Positions 20,018 through 28,493 of a stretch of DNA of 64,000 bases are shown in pieces. The DNA comes from Clostridium simiarum (lineage in GTDB: Bacteria; Bacillota; Clostridia; Clostridiales; Clostridiaceae): positions 620,001 through 684,000 of the forward strand of contig NZ_JAHLQL010000001.1 of the NCBI RefSeq assembly GCF_018919175.1, given 5' to 3'. Numbering within the stretch: the stretch's first letter is position 1; each line of letters starts with the position of its first letter. Under the pieces are notes generated by a model. The model saw nothing but the letters and a program-made list of their open reading frames with translations, was not told the origin of the DNA and did not search any database. The position numbers were made by a program, and so were the translations under genes.

Positions 20018-22711
20018 CTAACTGCTCTTTTTCCCTCCACTTAAAGACTTTTTAATCTTACGGACAACAATTCTACCTTTACGCTTAATCATATTTTTAA
20101 CAATTATAGGTTTAAGCTCTTCAAAAGGTACACTTGTAGCGTCATATTTTCTGCCAAGTGATATAGCGTCGAACTTACATCTAGTTGTACACGCACCACA
20201 GCCTAAACACATGTATTCATCTACAGTTGTAGCACCGCAACCAAGGCAACGTTCTGTTTCCATTTTAACTTGTTCTTCCGTAAAGGTATTACGTAAATCC
20301 TTGAAAGATGCTTTAGCTTTAGTACCGTCAACATGTTTTGCTCTTTGCCTTGGAATATGATCATATCCTTCAAGGGTCAAGTTTCCTTTATCAAATGCAT
20401 GATACTCTCTCCTATCACGACCGAGAATCAAGCTCTGTCCTGGCTGAACATAACGATGGATTGAAATTGCACCTTCTTTACCCAAAGCAATAGCATCAAT
20501 AGCAAACTTAGGACCTGTCATGGCATCTCCCCCAGCAAATACATCTGGCTCTCCTGTCTGAAGAGTAAAGGAATCCACCTTGATTGTCTTATTTGGATTT
20601 AATTCTATCTTTGAGTCCTCTAATAATCCGCCCCAATCCATTGCTTGCCCTACTGAAAGCAATACATTGTTTGCCTTAACAATCTTAGTTTCATTTTCAT
20701 CAAACTTTGGACTAAACTTTCCATTCTTATCTAAAACTGAAAGGCATTTTTTGAATTCTACACCTACAACACGGCCCTTTTCTGTAACAATACGCTTTGG
20801 ACCCCAAGAATTGTTAACTTCAATATCTTCGGATATTGCCTCCTCAATTTCTTCTTCAAGAGCTGGCATTTGCTCTCGGCTTTCAAGACAGAACATATCA
20901 ACTTTTGAAGCCCCAACTCTTGTAGCTGTTCTCGCAACATCAATAGCAACATTACCGCCACCGATTACAACAACATTTCCTTCAAGTTTTATATCATTAC
21001 CCAAGTTAACATTACGTAAGAAATCAACACCTGTAAAGACCCCTTCTGCATCTTCACCTTCAATACCAAGTTTTCTACCTGCCTGAGCACCAATTGCAAG
21101 ATAGAATGCTTCATATCCTTGACTTCTTAAGTCTTTAAGGCTTACATCTTTTCCCACTTCAACACCAGTTTTAAACTCTACGCCTAATTCTTTTAAAATA
21201 TCAAATTCTGCATTTATAACTTCCTTTTCCAATCTATAGGATGGAATCCCAAGTGCTAACATACCACCAAGTGCTTTTTGTTTTTCAAACACTGTTACCT
21301 TATAACCATCAACAGCTAAATAGTAAGCACAAGATAAACCTGATGGACCAGCACCGATAATGGCAATTTTATTTCTATATTCATGTCTCAATTTAGGTAC
21401 ATAACGATTATCCATATTTAAATCTTGTTCCGCGATGAATTTTTTTATTTCATCTATAGCAATAGGATCATCAATGTCACCTCTGGTACAGACGGATTCA
21501 CATTTCCTTGGACAGATACGCCCACATACTGCTGGAAACGGATTTTCATGCTTGATAAGTTCAAGTGCTTCTTTATACCTTCCTTGAGAAGCCAACTTAA
21601 TATAGCCTTGTACAGAAATATGAGCTGGACACTGTGTTTTACAAGGACTTGTTCCAGTGTCTACCACATTTTCTCTATTAATGCGATAATCCGGATTCCA
21701 TTTGTCTGGACCCCACTCTGCATTAGATGGAAGTTCTTCTCTCTTCTTCTCATGAATTGGTGCTTTAGTACATAATTTTTGACCTAATTTCAATGCATTA
21801 ACAGGACAAATCTCAACACATTCTCCACAAGCAACACATTTATCTTTATCAACATGGGAAACATAATTTGAACGCACCATATCATTATTCAAAAACATTC
21901 CAGCAGTTCTTAAAGATAGGCAACTACATCCACAACAGTTACAAATTGCGTGAGTTTGTCCAGGACCATCTGTATTAGGGATTTGATGCATCAAACCATT
22001 CTCTTCCGCTTTTTTAATAATTTCAAAAGCTTCTTCACGGGTAATCTTTCTACCTCTGCCTGTACGAATATAGTATTCAGCAGCATGTCCCAGCTGAATA
22101 CACATATCTTCCTTCAAGTGCCCACAACCTTCTCCCATGGCTTCTCTAGCTGTACGACAAGAGCAATCTGAAACTGAAAAAATCTCATTTTCATAAAGAT
22201 ATTTAGAAACTTCCTCATAAGATGCTCTTCTAGTTTCACCATCAATTGCTGTTTCAATAGGAATAACACGCATAAGCCCTGTACCTACAGGGAAAGCACC
22301 TGCTGTCTGGGGGCCTCTTGTTCTTCCATATGCTTCAAAAGCCTCTGCAATTTGCGGATACTTTTTAACGTTTTCCTTGTTGTTAACCATCATTTCCATA
22401 ACCCCTGGAACCCAAATCTCAAGCCAGAACTTATCAACTCCATCCTTTTCACCAATGAAGCAAACACCGGCAACTGCTAATTCCCATAAGTTTCTTTTTG
22501 TATCCTCTAGAGATTTGCCACACAAAGGAGCAATCTCTTCAGCACTCATAGGTTTACGGAATTGCAAGCAAAGACCTACCTCTGCCATTTCATCTGTAAC
22601 AACAGGTTCCAAAATCATATATTCAGGATCTTTTGCCGTATATGCTGATTTTGAGCCAGACTTTTTTTTACCAATATGATTAGCAAGATCCAATACTTTT
22701 TGTTTTACCAT
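20018..22711 (-). CDS. Multi-[4Fe-4S] FAD/NAD(P)-dependent oxidoreductase, GltD/NfnB-like
   Basis: Large electron-transfer protein (897 aa) built of several parts. Residues 1-280 are a Cys-rich domain with CSCRTA and CNCCGCSCLSL motifs. Near 290-310 comes a ferredoxin motif (CVACGECVEICP). From about 345 there is a GltD-like domain with Cys ligands (CKTQCPAH, CGRICPRKCESVC), an FAD motif GAGPSGLSCAYYLA near 440, and an NAD(P) motif GGGNVAIDVART near 585. The C-terminus carries CLGCGATT and CLGCGACTTRC. It looks like a flavin enzyme moving electrons between NAD(P)H and ferredoxin-like centres. It lies between hypB (34 bases) and hypA, so it may supply electrons to a nickel enzyme; the substrate is unproven. 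Confidence 0.85.
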   Translation of the reverse strand: MVKQKVLDLANHIGKKKSGSKSAYTAKDPEYMILEPVVTDEMAEVGLCLQFRKPMSAEEIAPLCGKSLEDTKRNLWELAVAGVCFIGEKDGVDKFWLEIWVPGVMEMMVNNKENVKKYPQIAEAFEAYGRTRGPQTAGAFPVGTGLMRVIPIETAIDGETRRASYEEVSKYLYENEIFSVSDCSCRTAREAMGEGCGHLKEDMCIQLGHAAEYYIRTGRGRKITREEAFEIIKKAEENGLMHQIPNTDGPGQTHAICNCCGCSCLSLRTAGMFLNNDMVRSNYVSHVDKDKCVACGECVEICPVNALKLGQKLCTKAPIHEKKREELPSNAEWGPDKWNPDYRINRENVVDTGTSPCKTQCPAHISVQGYIKLASQGRYKEALELIKHENPFPAVCGRICPRKCESVCTRGDIDDPIAIDEIKKFIAEQDLNMDNRYVPKLRHEYRNKIAIIGAGPSGLSCAYYLAVDGYKVTVFEKQKALGGMLALGIPSYRLEKEVINAEFDILKELGVEFKTGVEVGKDVSLKDLRSQGYEAFYLAIGAQAGRKLGIEGEDAEGVFTGVDFLRNVNLGNDIKLEGNVVVIGGGNVAIDVARTATRVGASKVDMFCLESREQMPALEEEIEEAISEDIEVNNSWGPKRIVTEKGRVVGVEFKKCLSVLDKNGKFSPKFDENETKIVKANNVLLSVGQAMDWGGLLEDSKIELNPNKTIKVDSFTLQTGEPDVFAGGDAMTGPKFAIDAIALGKEGAISIHRYVQPGQSLILGRDRREYHAFDKGNLTLEGYDHIPRQRAKHVDGTKAKASFKDLRNTFTEEQVKMETERCLGCGATTVDEYMCLGCGACTTRCKFDAISLGRKYDATSVPFEELKPIIVKNMIKRKGRIVVRKIKKSLSGGKKSS

Positions 22712-22745
22712 ATGTCTTCCTCCTAATTTGAGTTTTATTATGTTT

Positions 22746-23417
22746 CTATTGCTCTTTCCAGTTTTTTACTTCAGTACGAATCCAATCTGCCCATTCATCA
22801 ATACCTTCACCTGTTCTTGCTGAAATAGGAATGATTTTGATATTTGGGTTTAGTTTCTTTGCACGGGTTTTAACTGCTTCTAAATCAAAATCAAAATAAT
22901 CTATTGCGTCAATCTTATTAATCAATAAAACATCCACAATTGAAAACATTAAAGGATATTTTAAAGGTTTGTCATCTCCCTCTGGTATGCTTAAAATCAT
23001 AGCATTTTTGGATGCACCGGTGTCAAACTCTGCTGGACATACCAAATTACCTACATTCTCTAAAATAACAAAATCAATGCCTTCTGTACCAAGCCCCAAT
23101 AACCCCTGCTTAGTCATATCAGCATCCAGATGACACATTCCCCCTGTGTGCAATTGGATGACTTTTGTACCGGTTTTAGCAACATCATGAGCATCAACAT
23201 CAGAGTCAATATCTGCTTCCATAACGCCAATTACCATATCTGATTTTAAAGCTTCAATAGTTCTCAAAACCGTGGTTGTTTTCCCAGAACCTGGTGATGA
23301 CATGAGATTCAATAAAAAGGTCTTATTCTTTTTTAATTCATTCCTAAGTCCATCAGCTTCACGATTATTATCTTCGAAGACACTTTCCTTAATTTCTAAA
23401 ATTTTAAACGTTTCCAT
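22746..23417 (-). CDS. hypB: Nickel-insertion GTPase HypB
   Basis: HypB (223 aa) is the GTPase that releases nickel to the target enzyme together with HypA. It has the P-loop SSPGSGKTT (about residues 40-48), the dimer-interface metal site GGMCHLDA (Cys and His near 94-95), the switch region ILENVGNLVCPAEF and the base motif NKID. The N-terminal CxxCGC high-affinity nickel motif and the His-rich tail of some homologues are both absent. It is the first gene of the operon, 88 bases downstream of a strong promoter. Confidence 0.94.
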   Translation of the reverse strand: METFKILEIKESVFEDNNREADGLRNELKKNKTFLLNLMSSPGSGKTTTVLRTIEALKSDMVIGVMEADIDSDVDAHDVAKTGTKVIQLHTGGMCHLDADMTKQGLLGLGTEGIDFVILENVGNLVCPAEFDTGASKNAMILSIPEGDDKPLKYPLMFSIVDVLLINKIDAIDYFDFDLEAVKTRAKKLNPNIKIIPISARTGEGIDEWADWIRTEVKNWKEQ

Positions 23418-23504
23418 TTATTATCTCCACCTATCCACAAATTTTCATTACCCTTAGAATGTCTCAGACATTTCCATGAAAATTGTTATTATTTTATCAT
23501 CTTC

Positions 23505-23533
23505 ATTGTATTTAAAATAACAATGATTGTCAA
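23505..23533 (-). promoter_or_regulatory. Vegetative promoter of the hyp operon
   Basis: Minus strand: TTGACA (23533-23528), 17-base spacer, TACAAT (23510-23505). The -35 is perfect, the -10 is one base off TATAAT and the spacing is ideal. It reads toward hypB, 88 bases away. Confidence 0.8.
23518..23532. promoter_or_regulatory. Fur-family-like 7-1-7 palindrome over the promoter
   Basis: TGACAAT-C-ATTGTTA lies between and over the promoter boxes. It fits the 7-1-7 layout of Fur-family operators (Fur TGATAAT-n-ATTATCA, PerR TTATAAT-n-ATTATAA). Its position would block RNA polymerase. Given the nickel genes, a nickel-, iron- or peroxide-sensing member is possible; the regulator is not encoded here. 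Confidence 0.5.
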
Positions 23534-24048
23534 AAAAAGAGGAACATTGAAATTCCAACACTTATCAACATTGTCTTTCAAGTTTAGTTTACACTTATAA
23601 TAGATATTAATTCCCTCTTTAAGCCTCATCTGAAGGTTTTTTATAGTACTTTATGTAAACCTCACTTCATAGTAAAAAAGTCGTTTAAATAGGTCAAAAT
23701 ACTATAGATTATCAGTTTGATTAGTGATACACTATAAATACTGATGTCCAATCTAATCCTTCATCAGCTAATCCAATTCGTTACTTTTTTCACGTTTACC
23801 TAGAAAGTAACCTAGTATTTTTAAATTATAAAAACATGATGCTCTTTTAAATGAGTTTTAAATTATGTTCTTTAAGTTATAACCTTATAGACAACTGAAC
23901 ACTCCTATCTCTAATTTTCACATAAATATAGTGTTTGCTCTATTTAGCAAGTGTATCGAATTATTAAGTGCCCTTTCAATCCTTTAAAGAACAAAATCTG
24001 CAACAATTCAAAAATAAGTTCAAAGTTTGAATCTGGGTTACAGAAATA

Positions 24049-24083
24049 AAATCTCCTTAAACCCTTTTGGCTTAAAGAGATTT
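24049..24083 (-). terminator. Terminator of the amine-oxidase gene
   Basis: Twelve-base arms AAATCTCcTTAA and TTAAaGAGATTT pair with one mismatch around an 11-base loop. A minus-strand T-rich tail follows. It lies 20 bases after the stop codon at 24103, and plus-strand T's on the other side make it potentially bidirectional. Confidence 0.7.
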
Positions 24084-24102
24084 TTTAGATGTAACAGAAC
24101 AA

Positions 24103-25368
24103 TTAGTCAAAAAAACGATTCAATAAATCTAGTGAATACCGAACGCAGTTTTCCATTGAAAGCGTACTCATAATTTCACCTGCTAAAAATACATTGTTTT
24201 TGCCTTGCATCTCTTCCATTTTATCGTAAAATCCATTTTCTAGTGCAAGAGTGTCCACATAAGGACAATGCTTCCAATGCTTAGTCTGATAAAGCCTTGG
24301 ATTCTCTATACCCAACTTCAACAAATCACCTTTAATAATATCTAAAGAAGATATTTTAGAATTATCAGGAGGATTGTATGCGTAAATCATCACCATTCCT
24401 TCACCATCACATGTATCCCATCTAGAGTCCCATATGATAATGTGCCCCCGCTTGCCGGGTGACAAGTTTTCCAGTACACAACCACAGCCTTTGGGAATTT
24501 TATCCGCGATGAACGCATAAACATTAAATGATTGATATTTTATACTACTTAGGTGTTGCCTCATATCCCGATCCCAAAAATGAAGATTTGAAAATTGATC
24601 TAAAGGGGCAGTAATGATAACTCGATTAAAATCAAGAACTTCAAATTGCGTTTGTACCCGCAATGTTTCATGCTGAGACAAGGAAATATCTGTTACCTTT
24701 TGACCTAATCGAATGTCTTTAATTTCCTGTTTTAAACATTCAGCCAAGGAAGAAACCCCATACTTCCAGGTAGTAAATTCCGGCAACTGCATAAAACACA
24801 TTAAGTGCTCATGGTTCAGGATTCTAAGTACATAAAGAGCTGGAACTTCATCAATATTTCCTAAGCCAAAAATAGTGAAATAATGCACATAAATGGTTTT
24901 TAAAATCTCAAAGCCATGCATATCACACCACTTTGAGAAAGGAAGCATTAATGGAGGCTCAATATTTTGAATGCTGGCATTTTCCAGTGACTTATACCTC
25001 ATCAAAACATTGGGCAATAGTTGGAGCTCCTCCATAAATTCTCCCAACTCCTCTCTGGGGATTTGCATAATTTTTTCACCATTAGCATTATAATTGACAC
25101 GAGACAATTTCGGTCCATCAGTTTTAATGTTTAACCTTTTCATCAGTGCTTTTAGATTCAATTGAGAAGGTAAGCCAAAAATCGCCCCAAGTTCATAGGA
25201 TTTTCCATTGTACCAGATGGTGTGCAATTTACCGCCTAGGCGTTCATCTTTTTCAAAAACAGTGACATTCTTATATCCCTTTTCTTGAAGCTCCTGAGCA
25301 ATTACGAGTCCAGAGAGTCCTCCTCCAATAACTGCAACTTTACAGTCTGCATTATTCATCTTTATCAC
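24103..25368 (-). CDS. FAD-dependent amine oxidase-like protein
   Basis: Soluble flavoprotein of 421 aa. It begins with an FAD-binding motif, VAVIGGGLSGLVIAQEL, followed by VFEKDERLGGKLHTIW, the usual second FAD signature of amine oxidases, protoporphyrinogen oxidases and phytoene-desaturase-like enzymes. The C-terminal FLAGEI(M)STLSMENCVRYS is the matching FAD-closing motif. The substrate cannot be assigned. Its start overlaps the upstream transposase-like gene by 17 bases, so the two are probably translationally coupled. Confidence 0.8.
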   Translation of the reverse strand: MIKMNNADCKVAVIGGGLSGLVIAQELQEKGYKNVTVFEKDERLGGKLHTIWYNGKSYELGAIFGLPSQLNLKALMKRLNIKTDGPKLSRVNYNANGEKIMQIPREELGEFMEELQLLPNVLMRYKSLENASIQNIEPPLMLPFSKWCDMHGFEILKTIYVHYFTIFGLGNIDEVPALYVLRILNHEHLMCFMQLPEFTTWKYGVSSLAECLKQEIKDIRLGQKVTDISLSQHETLRVQTQFEVLDFNRVIITAPLDQFSNLHFWDRDMRQHLSSIKYQSFNVYAFIADKIPKGCGCVLENLSPGKRGHIIIWDSRWDTCDGEGMVMIYAYNPPDNSKISSLDIIKGDLLKLGIENPRLYQTKHWKHCPYVDTLALENGFYDKMEEMQGKNNVFLAGEIMSTLSMENCVRYSLDLLNRFFD

Positions 25369-26416
25369 CCCACTTTGAAGAATTTATTAATGCCAGAATC
25401 CAAAGTGGCAACGTGTCCAAATCCGCATTATTATGTGACGCTCTTTCAAGAACAACCTCCACTGGTGCCTTCCCTGCATTGCAACCACTGGAAATTGCTC
25501 TGTAGAAATTGTATTCTCTTACAAATTCATTAAGTGCACGTTCAACTTTTATAAAAGAATCAAGATCACTATTTTCACCGATTTTATTGTAGAATTCTGT
25601 GACTAAAAACTCATTAAACTCCCTCATCTCATCTAATATAATATTATCCTCAAGGGAAATAAACCTGTGATTGATATGAAAATTCTCTATAATTTCCTTA
25701 TACTTGTTACCTCTTACGAAATAGGGCAAAAATGCTTTTTTCCTTTCAGTGATTAAATTCTCAATGTTTAAATTGAAAGTCTTTAGTAAATAGATCAGCT
25801 TAAGTTCAAAATAATTCCAAATATCAATATCTTGCTTTTTATTATACAGTTTTACCTCTCTCCATTTTGAAGTAGTGTCGTAGAGACTGTACTGATATAT
25901 CTTACCAATTCCATCAAAGGTGCCCATAAAATCAATTCGTTGAATCACTAAATACCCCGGATAAGCTTCCCTTGTATTGAAAAAAACAGGCACTTCCTTA
26001 TTGTCCTTTTGGTTGGCTTTTATGTGAAGCTTTTTGTCCATAGAATATTCAACCCGCTGAGCTTTCTTTGTTAGTTCATGCCGCTTTAAAACATTGTAAA
26101 TGCCCATTTCACCAGTGTCAAAGCCTTCAGCTCTCAGCTCATAGTAAATCCTCTTTGGTCCATCTGCCGGGTATTTTGCAACATATGCTAATATTTCCTG
26201 CTCAATAGCCTTACTAACTTTATTTGGCATTTGGGGCTTTTTGGGTTCCTTACTCTCCAATCCAATCATACCGTGCTTCTGATAAGCCCTTTGCCAATTG
26301 TAAAAGGTTGTTCTTGAAATACCGAATAGCTCACAGGTTTGAGAAACGTTATTCTCTTTCAGAGCATGTTTCAATATCACGTACTTGTTATATGCATTAA
26401 ACCCTTTAGATTTCAT
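25352..26416 (-). CDS. Transposase-like HTH protein with a degenerate DDE core
   Basis: 354 aa. Residues 1-60 hold an HTH domain (ENNVSQTCELFGISRTTFYNWQRAY) and about 60-125 a linker like that of IS481/IS3-type transposases. The integrase-like core from about 145 keeps the first Asp region (IQRIDFMG) and the YDTTSKWREVKLY strand. Where the second Asp is expected in a TDNG-type motif the sequence reads ITERKKAF, and no clear third acidic residue follows. It may be an inactivated transposase reused as a DNA-binding regulator. It has a good AAGGAGGAG site and no flanking inverted repeats, and its end overlaps the amine-oxidase gene. A decaying IS gene is the alternative. Confidence 0.65.
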   Translation of the reverse strand: MKSKGFNAYNKYVILKHALKENNVSQTCELFGISRTTFYNWQRAYQKHGMIGLESKEPKKPQMPNKVSKAIEQEILAYVAKYPADGPKRIYYELRAEGFDTGEMGIYNVLKRHELTKKAQRVEYSMDKKLHIKANQKDNKEVPVFFNTREAYPGYLVIQRIDFMGTFDGIGKIYQYSLYDTTSKWREVKLYNKKQDIDIWNYFELKLIYLLKTFNLNIENLITERKKAFLPYFVRGNKYKEIIENFHINHRFISLEDNIILDEMREFNEFLVTEFYNKIGENSDLDSFIKVERALNEFVREYNFYRAISSGCNAGKAPVEVVLERASHNNADLDTLPLWILALINSSKWGDKDE

Positions 26417-26962
26417 AACATCTCCTCCTTCCCTTTAATAGCTAGTTTAAACCTTTTTATTTATGTATCAAGTATGCAATTGTTTTTCAATGAAAATAAT
26501 AAAAACCTTTTCTCTTATGATTAGATCTAACAAAACCCCAAAATAACATAAAAGGATATCATTGTATAGGTACCCTAACAATGAAGATCTTTTTTGTATA
26601 TCTAAATTTAAAGTTTGGCTCATATATAAACTTTTTTGAAAGAGTATAGCAAAGTTATCCTTAATTTTTTCATGATTTACTTTACACTATTAAATAAATA
26701 TTGTTCACTATTCTAATTAATTCTATTATATCATATTGAACTTTAGATAGAACTTCAAAGTGTTTATAATTCAATATTCATCGCTTATGTCATTGGTCAT
26801 CACAGCTTCTTCTTGCATTTAAATCAGGCTCATTAATACATGCTTTGAAGCACTCATAACAAGTAAGGATGTTTCTTTTTATATAACATTATGTTTAAGT
26901 TAGACACCGAAGAAATTCTTTAGTCATATAATATTTACAAATTATGCTTTAAGGAGACTATT
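26417..26962. other. Divergent intergenic region
   Basis: This 546-base region separates the minus-strand transposase-like gene from the plus-strand cell-wall-binding gene and must hold both promoters, though no clear boxes were found. One hairpin with a plus-strand T-run is present (26559-26596, listed separately). Confidence 0.4.
26559..26596 (+). terminator. Terminator-like hairpin without an upstream gene
   Basis: CATTGT...AGG pairs with CCT...ACAATG around a short loop, and AGATCTTTTTTG follows on the plus strand. No plus-strand gene precedes it, so it may end a short transcript, shield the downstream promoter, or be a remnant. Confidence 0.4.
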
Positions 26963-28006
26963 ATGAATTATATTACAGCGTCTTGTCCCACTACATTAAA
27001 TACTACAAGGGTATGTGGAATTAATTCCATTGACGTAGCCAATAATGTGTCCACTATTACTTTTACAACTATGAGGCCAAATGCTATAATCTTAGTAAAC
27101 AAGAACGAAGTTTTCGATGGAATTGCCGCATCTCCCTTAGTTCATTTTCCAATTGATGCTCCTATCCTATTTACTGATGGTAATATATTAAACAGAAAAA
27201 CTCTATGGGAAATATTAAAATTATCTCCTAAAGGCTATGAAGGAATTCATGTAATAATAGTAGGAAGTATTTCTAATAACATAGTACGAGAATTAAATAT
27301 GTATGGTTTAAGAACTGCTCGTATAACAGGACAGGATCATTATGAAACCGCATGTAAAATACCTATTATAAGAAGAGGTTTTAAAAATATTATATTAATC
27401 TCTGGCGAAGACTATTCTGAAGGAATTATGTCTGCCTATTGGTCTGCACATCATGGAGATCCTATTTTATATGTGAAAAAGGATGCCATTCCATCTTGTA
27501 CCCTAGAAGCTATAAAAAAAATGAATGAAGTTAATGTCTATATCATTGGCTCAACTAATACAATTTCAAAAGCAGTTGAAAATACCTTACTACAATTAAA
27601 TAACATAAAACACCTAGAGAGAATTGATGGTGAAAATCCTTATGAGATAGCAGTTAATTTTGCTAAATATAAAGATCCTAAAACTGAATTTGGCTGGGGA
27701 AGAAATTATAGAGAAGGTCACGCCTTTACCTTTGGTACGCTTAATCGTCCAATAACAACTATAGGGGGCGTATCATTTGCACATATGGGTAAACACACCC
27801 CTCTTCTTTTAATTAAAAAAGATATGATCCCCTCTGTAGTTGAAGGATATATTAAATTAATTAAACCTATTCCTCCAAAAGGCATGCCTCGTCCTCCATT
27901 TATGCACGGATTTATCCTTGGAGATACTAATAATATTAGTTATAATGTTCAAGTCATGATTGAAGACAATCTTTCCATTGACAATACAATGATGAACATG
28001 GTCTAA
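26963..28006 (+). CDS. Cell-wall-binding repeat (CWB2-like) protein
   Basis: 347 aa with the repeating pattern of CWB2 (PF04122) domains: units such as FDGIAASPLVHFPIDAPILF, HVIIVGSISNNIVRELN, GLRTARITGQDHYETAC and VYIIGSTNTIS. Family members bind anionic wall polymers in the clostridial surface layer. This protein has no signal peptide: it starts MNYITASCPTTLNTTRV behind AAGGAGACT, and the first codons show no hydrophobic stretch. So it is either exported by another route, released on lysis, or active inside the cell or spore. The gene stands alone. Confidence 0.7.
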   Translation: MNYITASCPTTLNTTRVCGINSIDVANNVSTITFTTMRPNAIILVNKNEVFDGIAASPLVHFPIDAPILFTDGNILNRKTLWEILKLSPKGYEGIHVIIVGSISNNIVRELNMYGLRTARITGQDHYETACKIPIIRRGFKNIILISGEDYSEGIMSAYWSAHHGDPILYVKKDAIPSCTLEAIKKMNEVNVYIIGSTNTISKAVENTLLQLNNIKHLERIDGENPYEIAVNFAKYKDPKTEFGWGRNYREGHAFTFGTLNRPITTIGGVSFAHMGKHTPLLLIKKDMIPSVVEGYIKLIKPIPPKGMPRPPFMHGFILGDTNNISYNVQVMIEDNLSIDNTMMNMV

Positions 28007-28164
28007 ACTTTCATATAAGTGGTAAAAAACCTATTATTACTATAGGTAGCCCACAACAAAGAACCATATGTAACAGTAGTGCATCTCCATAATTCTTTCA
28101 TAATTAATTTATATAATTAACTCATCAATAGAAGATTATAAAATTATTAAGGAGGACTTTGATT

Positions 28165-28416
28165 ATGTTTTGTGGAGGTTTCCGCCCGTTTGACTTTAAC
28201 TCTTCAGGTTCATTAGGATTTGGATGGATGTTTTTAGCAATGGGATTTAGGTTGTTAATATTTGTTGGTCTAATATTTCTTACTGTTAAACTATTTAAAA
28301 GCTTTACTAATAAATCAAATGATTTAATGACAATACTTAACGAAAAGTTTGCCAGAGGAGAAATAAGTGAAGAAGAATATTTAAAAAGAAAAACTATTTT
28401 ATCACAAAGAAACTAG
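28165..28416 (+). CDS. SHOCT-domain small membrane protein
   Basis: 83 aa. One membrane segment (about 20-45) is followed by a C-terminal SHOCT motif, LNEKFARGEISEEEYLKRKTIL. AAGGAGG at 28149-28155 lies nine bases from ATG 28165, which is why this start is preferred over TTG 28159. SHOCT domains occur in many small membrane proteins with poorly known roles. It lies just upstream of a two-component system but has its own terminator. Confidence 0.8.
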   Translation: MFCGGFRPFDFNSSGSLGFGWMFLAMGFRLLIFVGLIFLTVKLFKSFTNKSNDLMTILNEKFARGEISEEEYLKRKTILSQRN

Positions 28417-28439
28417 GGACTTGCGTTCCCTAGTTTTTT
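28410..28439 (+). terminator. Terminator after the SHOCT gene
   Basis: AAACTAGGGA and TCCCTAGTTT pair around a short loop and are followed by TTTT. The left arm overlaps the stop codon. Confidence 0.85.
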
Positions 28440-28493
28440 AAATATATGTATATTATAATAAAACTACAGATCTGTTGATACGAGGTGGAATAC

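Larger units (their letters stand above)
23418..24102. other. Gene-free region upstream of hypB
   Basis: This 685-base gap holds the hyp operon promoter near its left end and the terminator of the amine-oxidase gene near its right end. The middle (about 23600-24000) is AT-rich with no supported gene, repeat or RNA. Confidence 0.5.

Noticed and set aside
20580..21775. Plus-strand open frames opposite the large oxidoreductase
   Set aside because: They lack ribosome binding sites and protein motifs, and run antisense to a well-supported gene.
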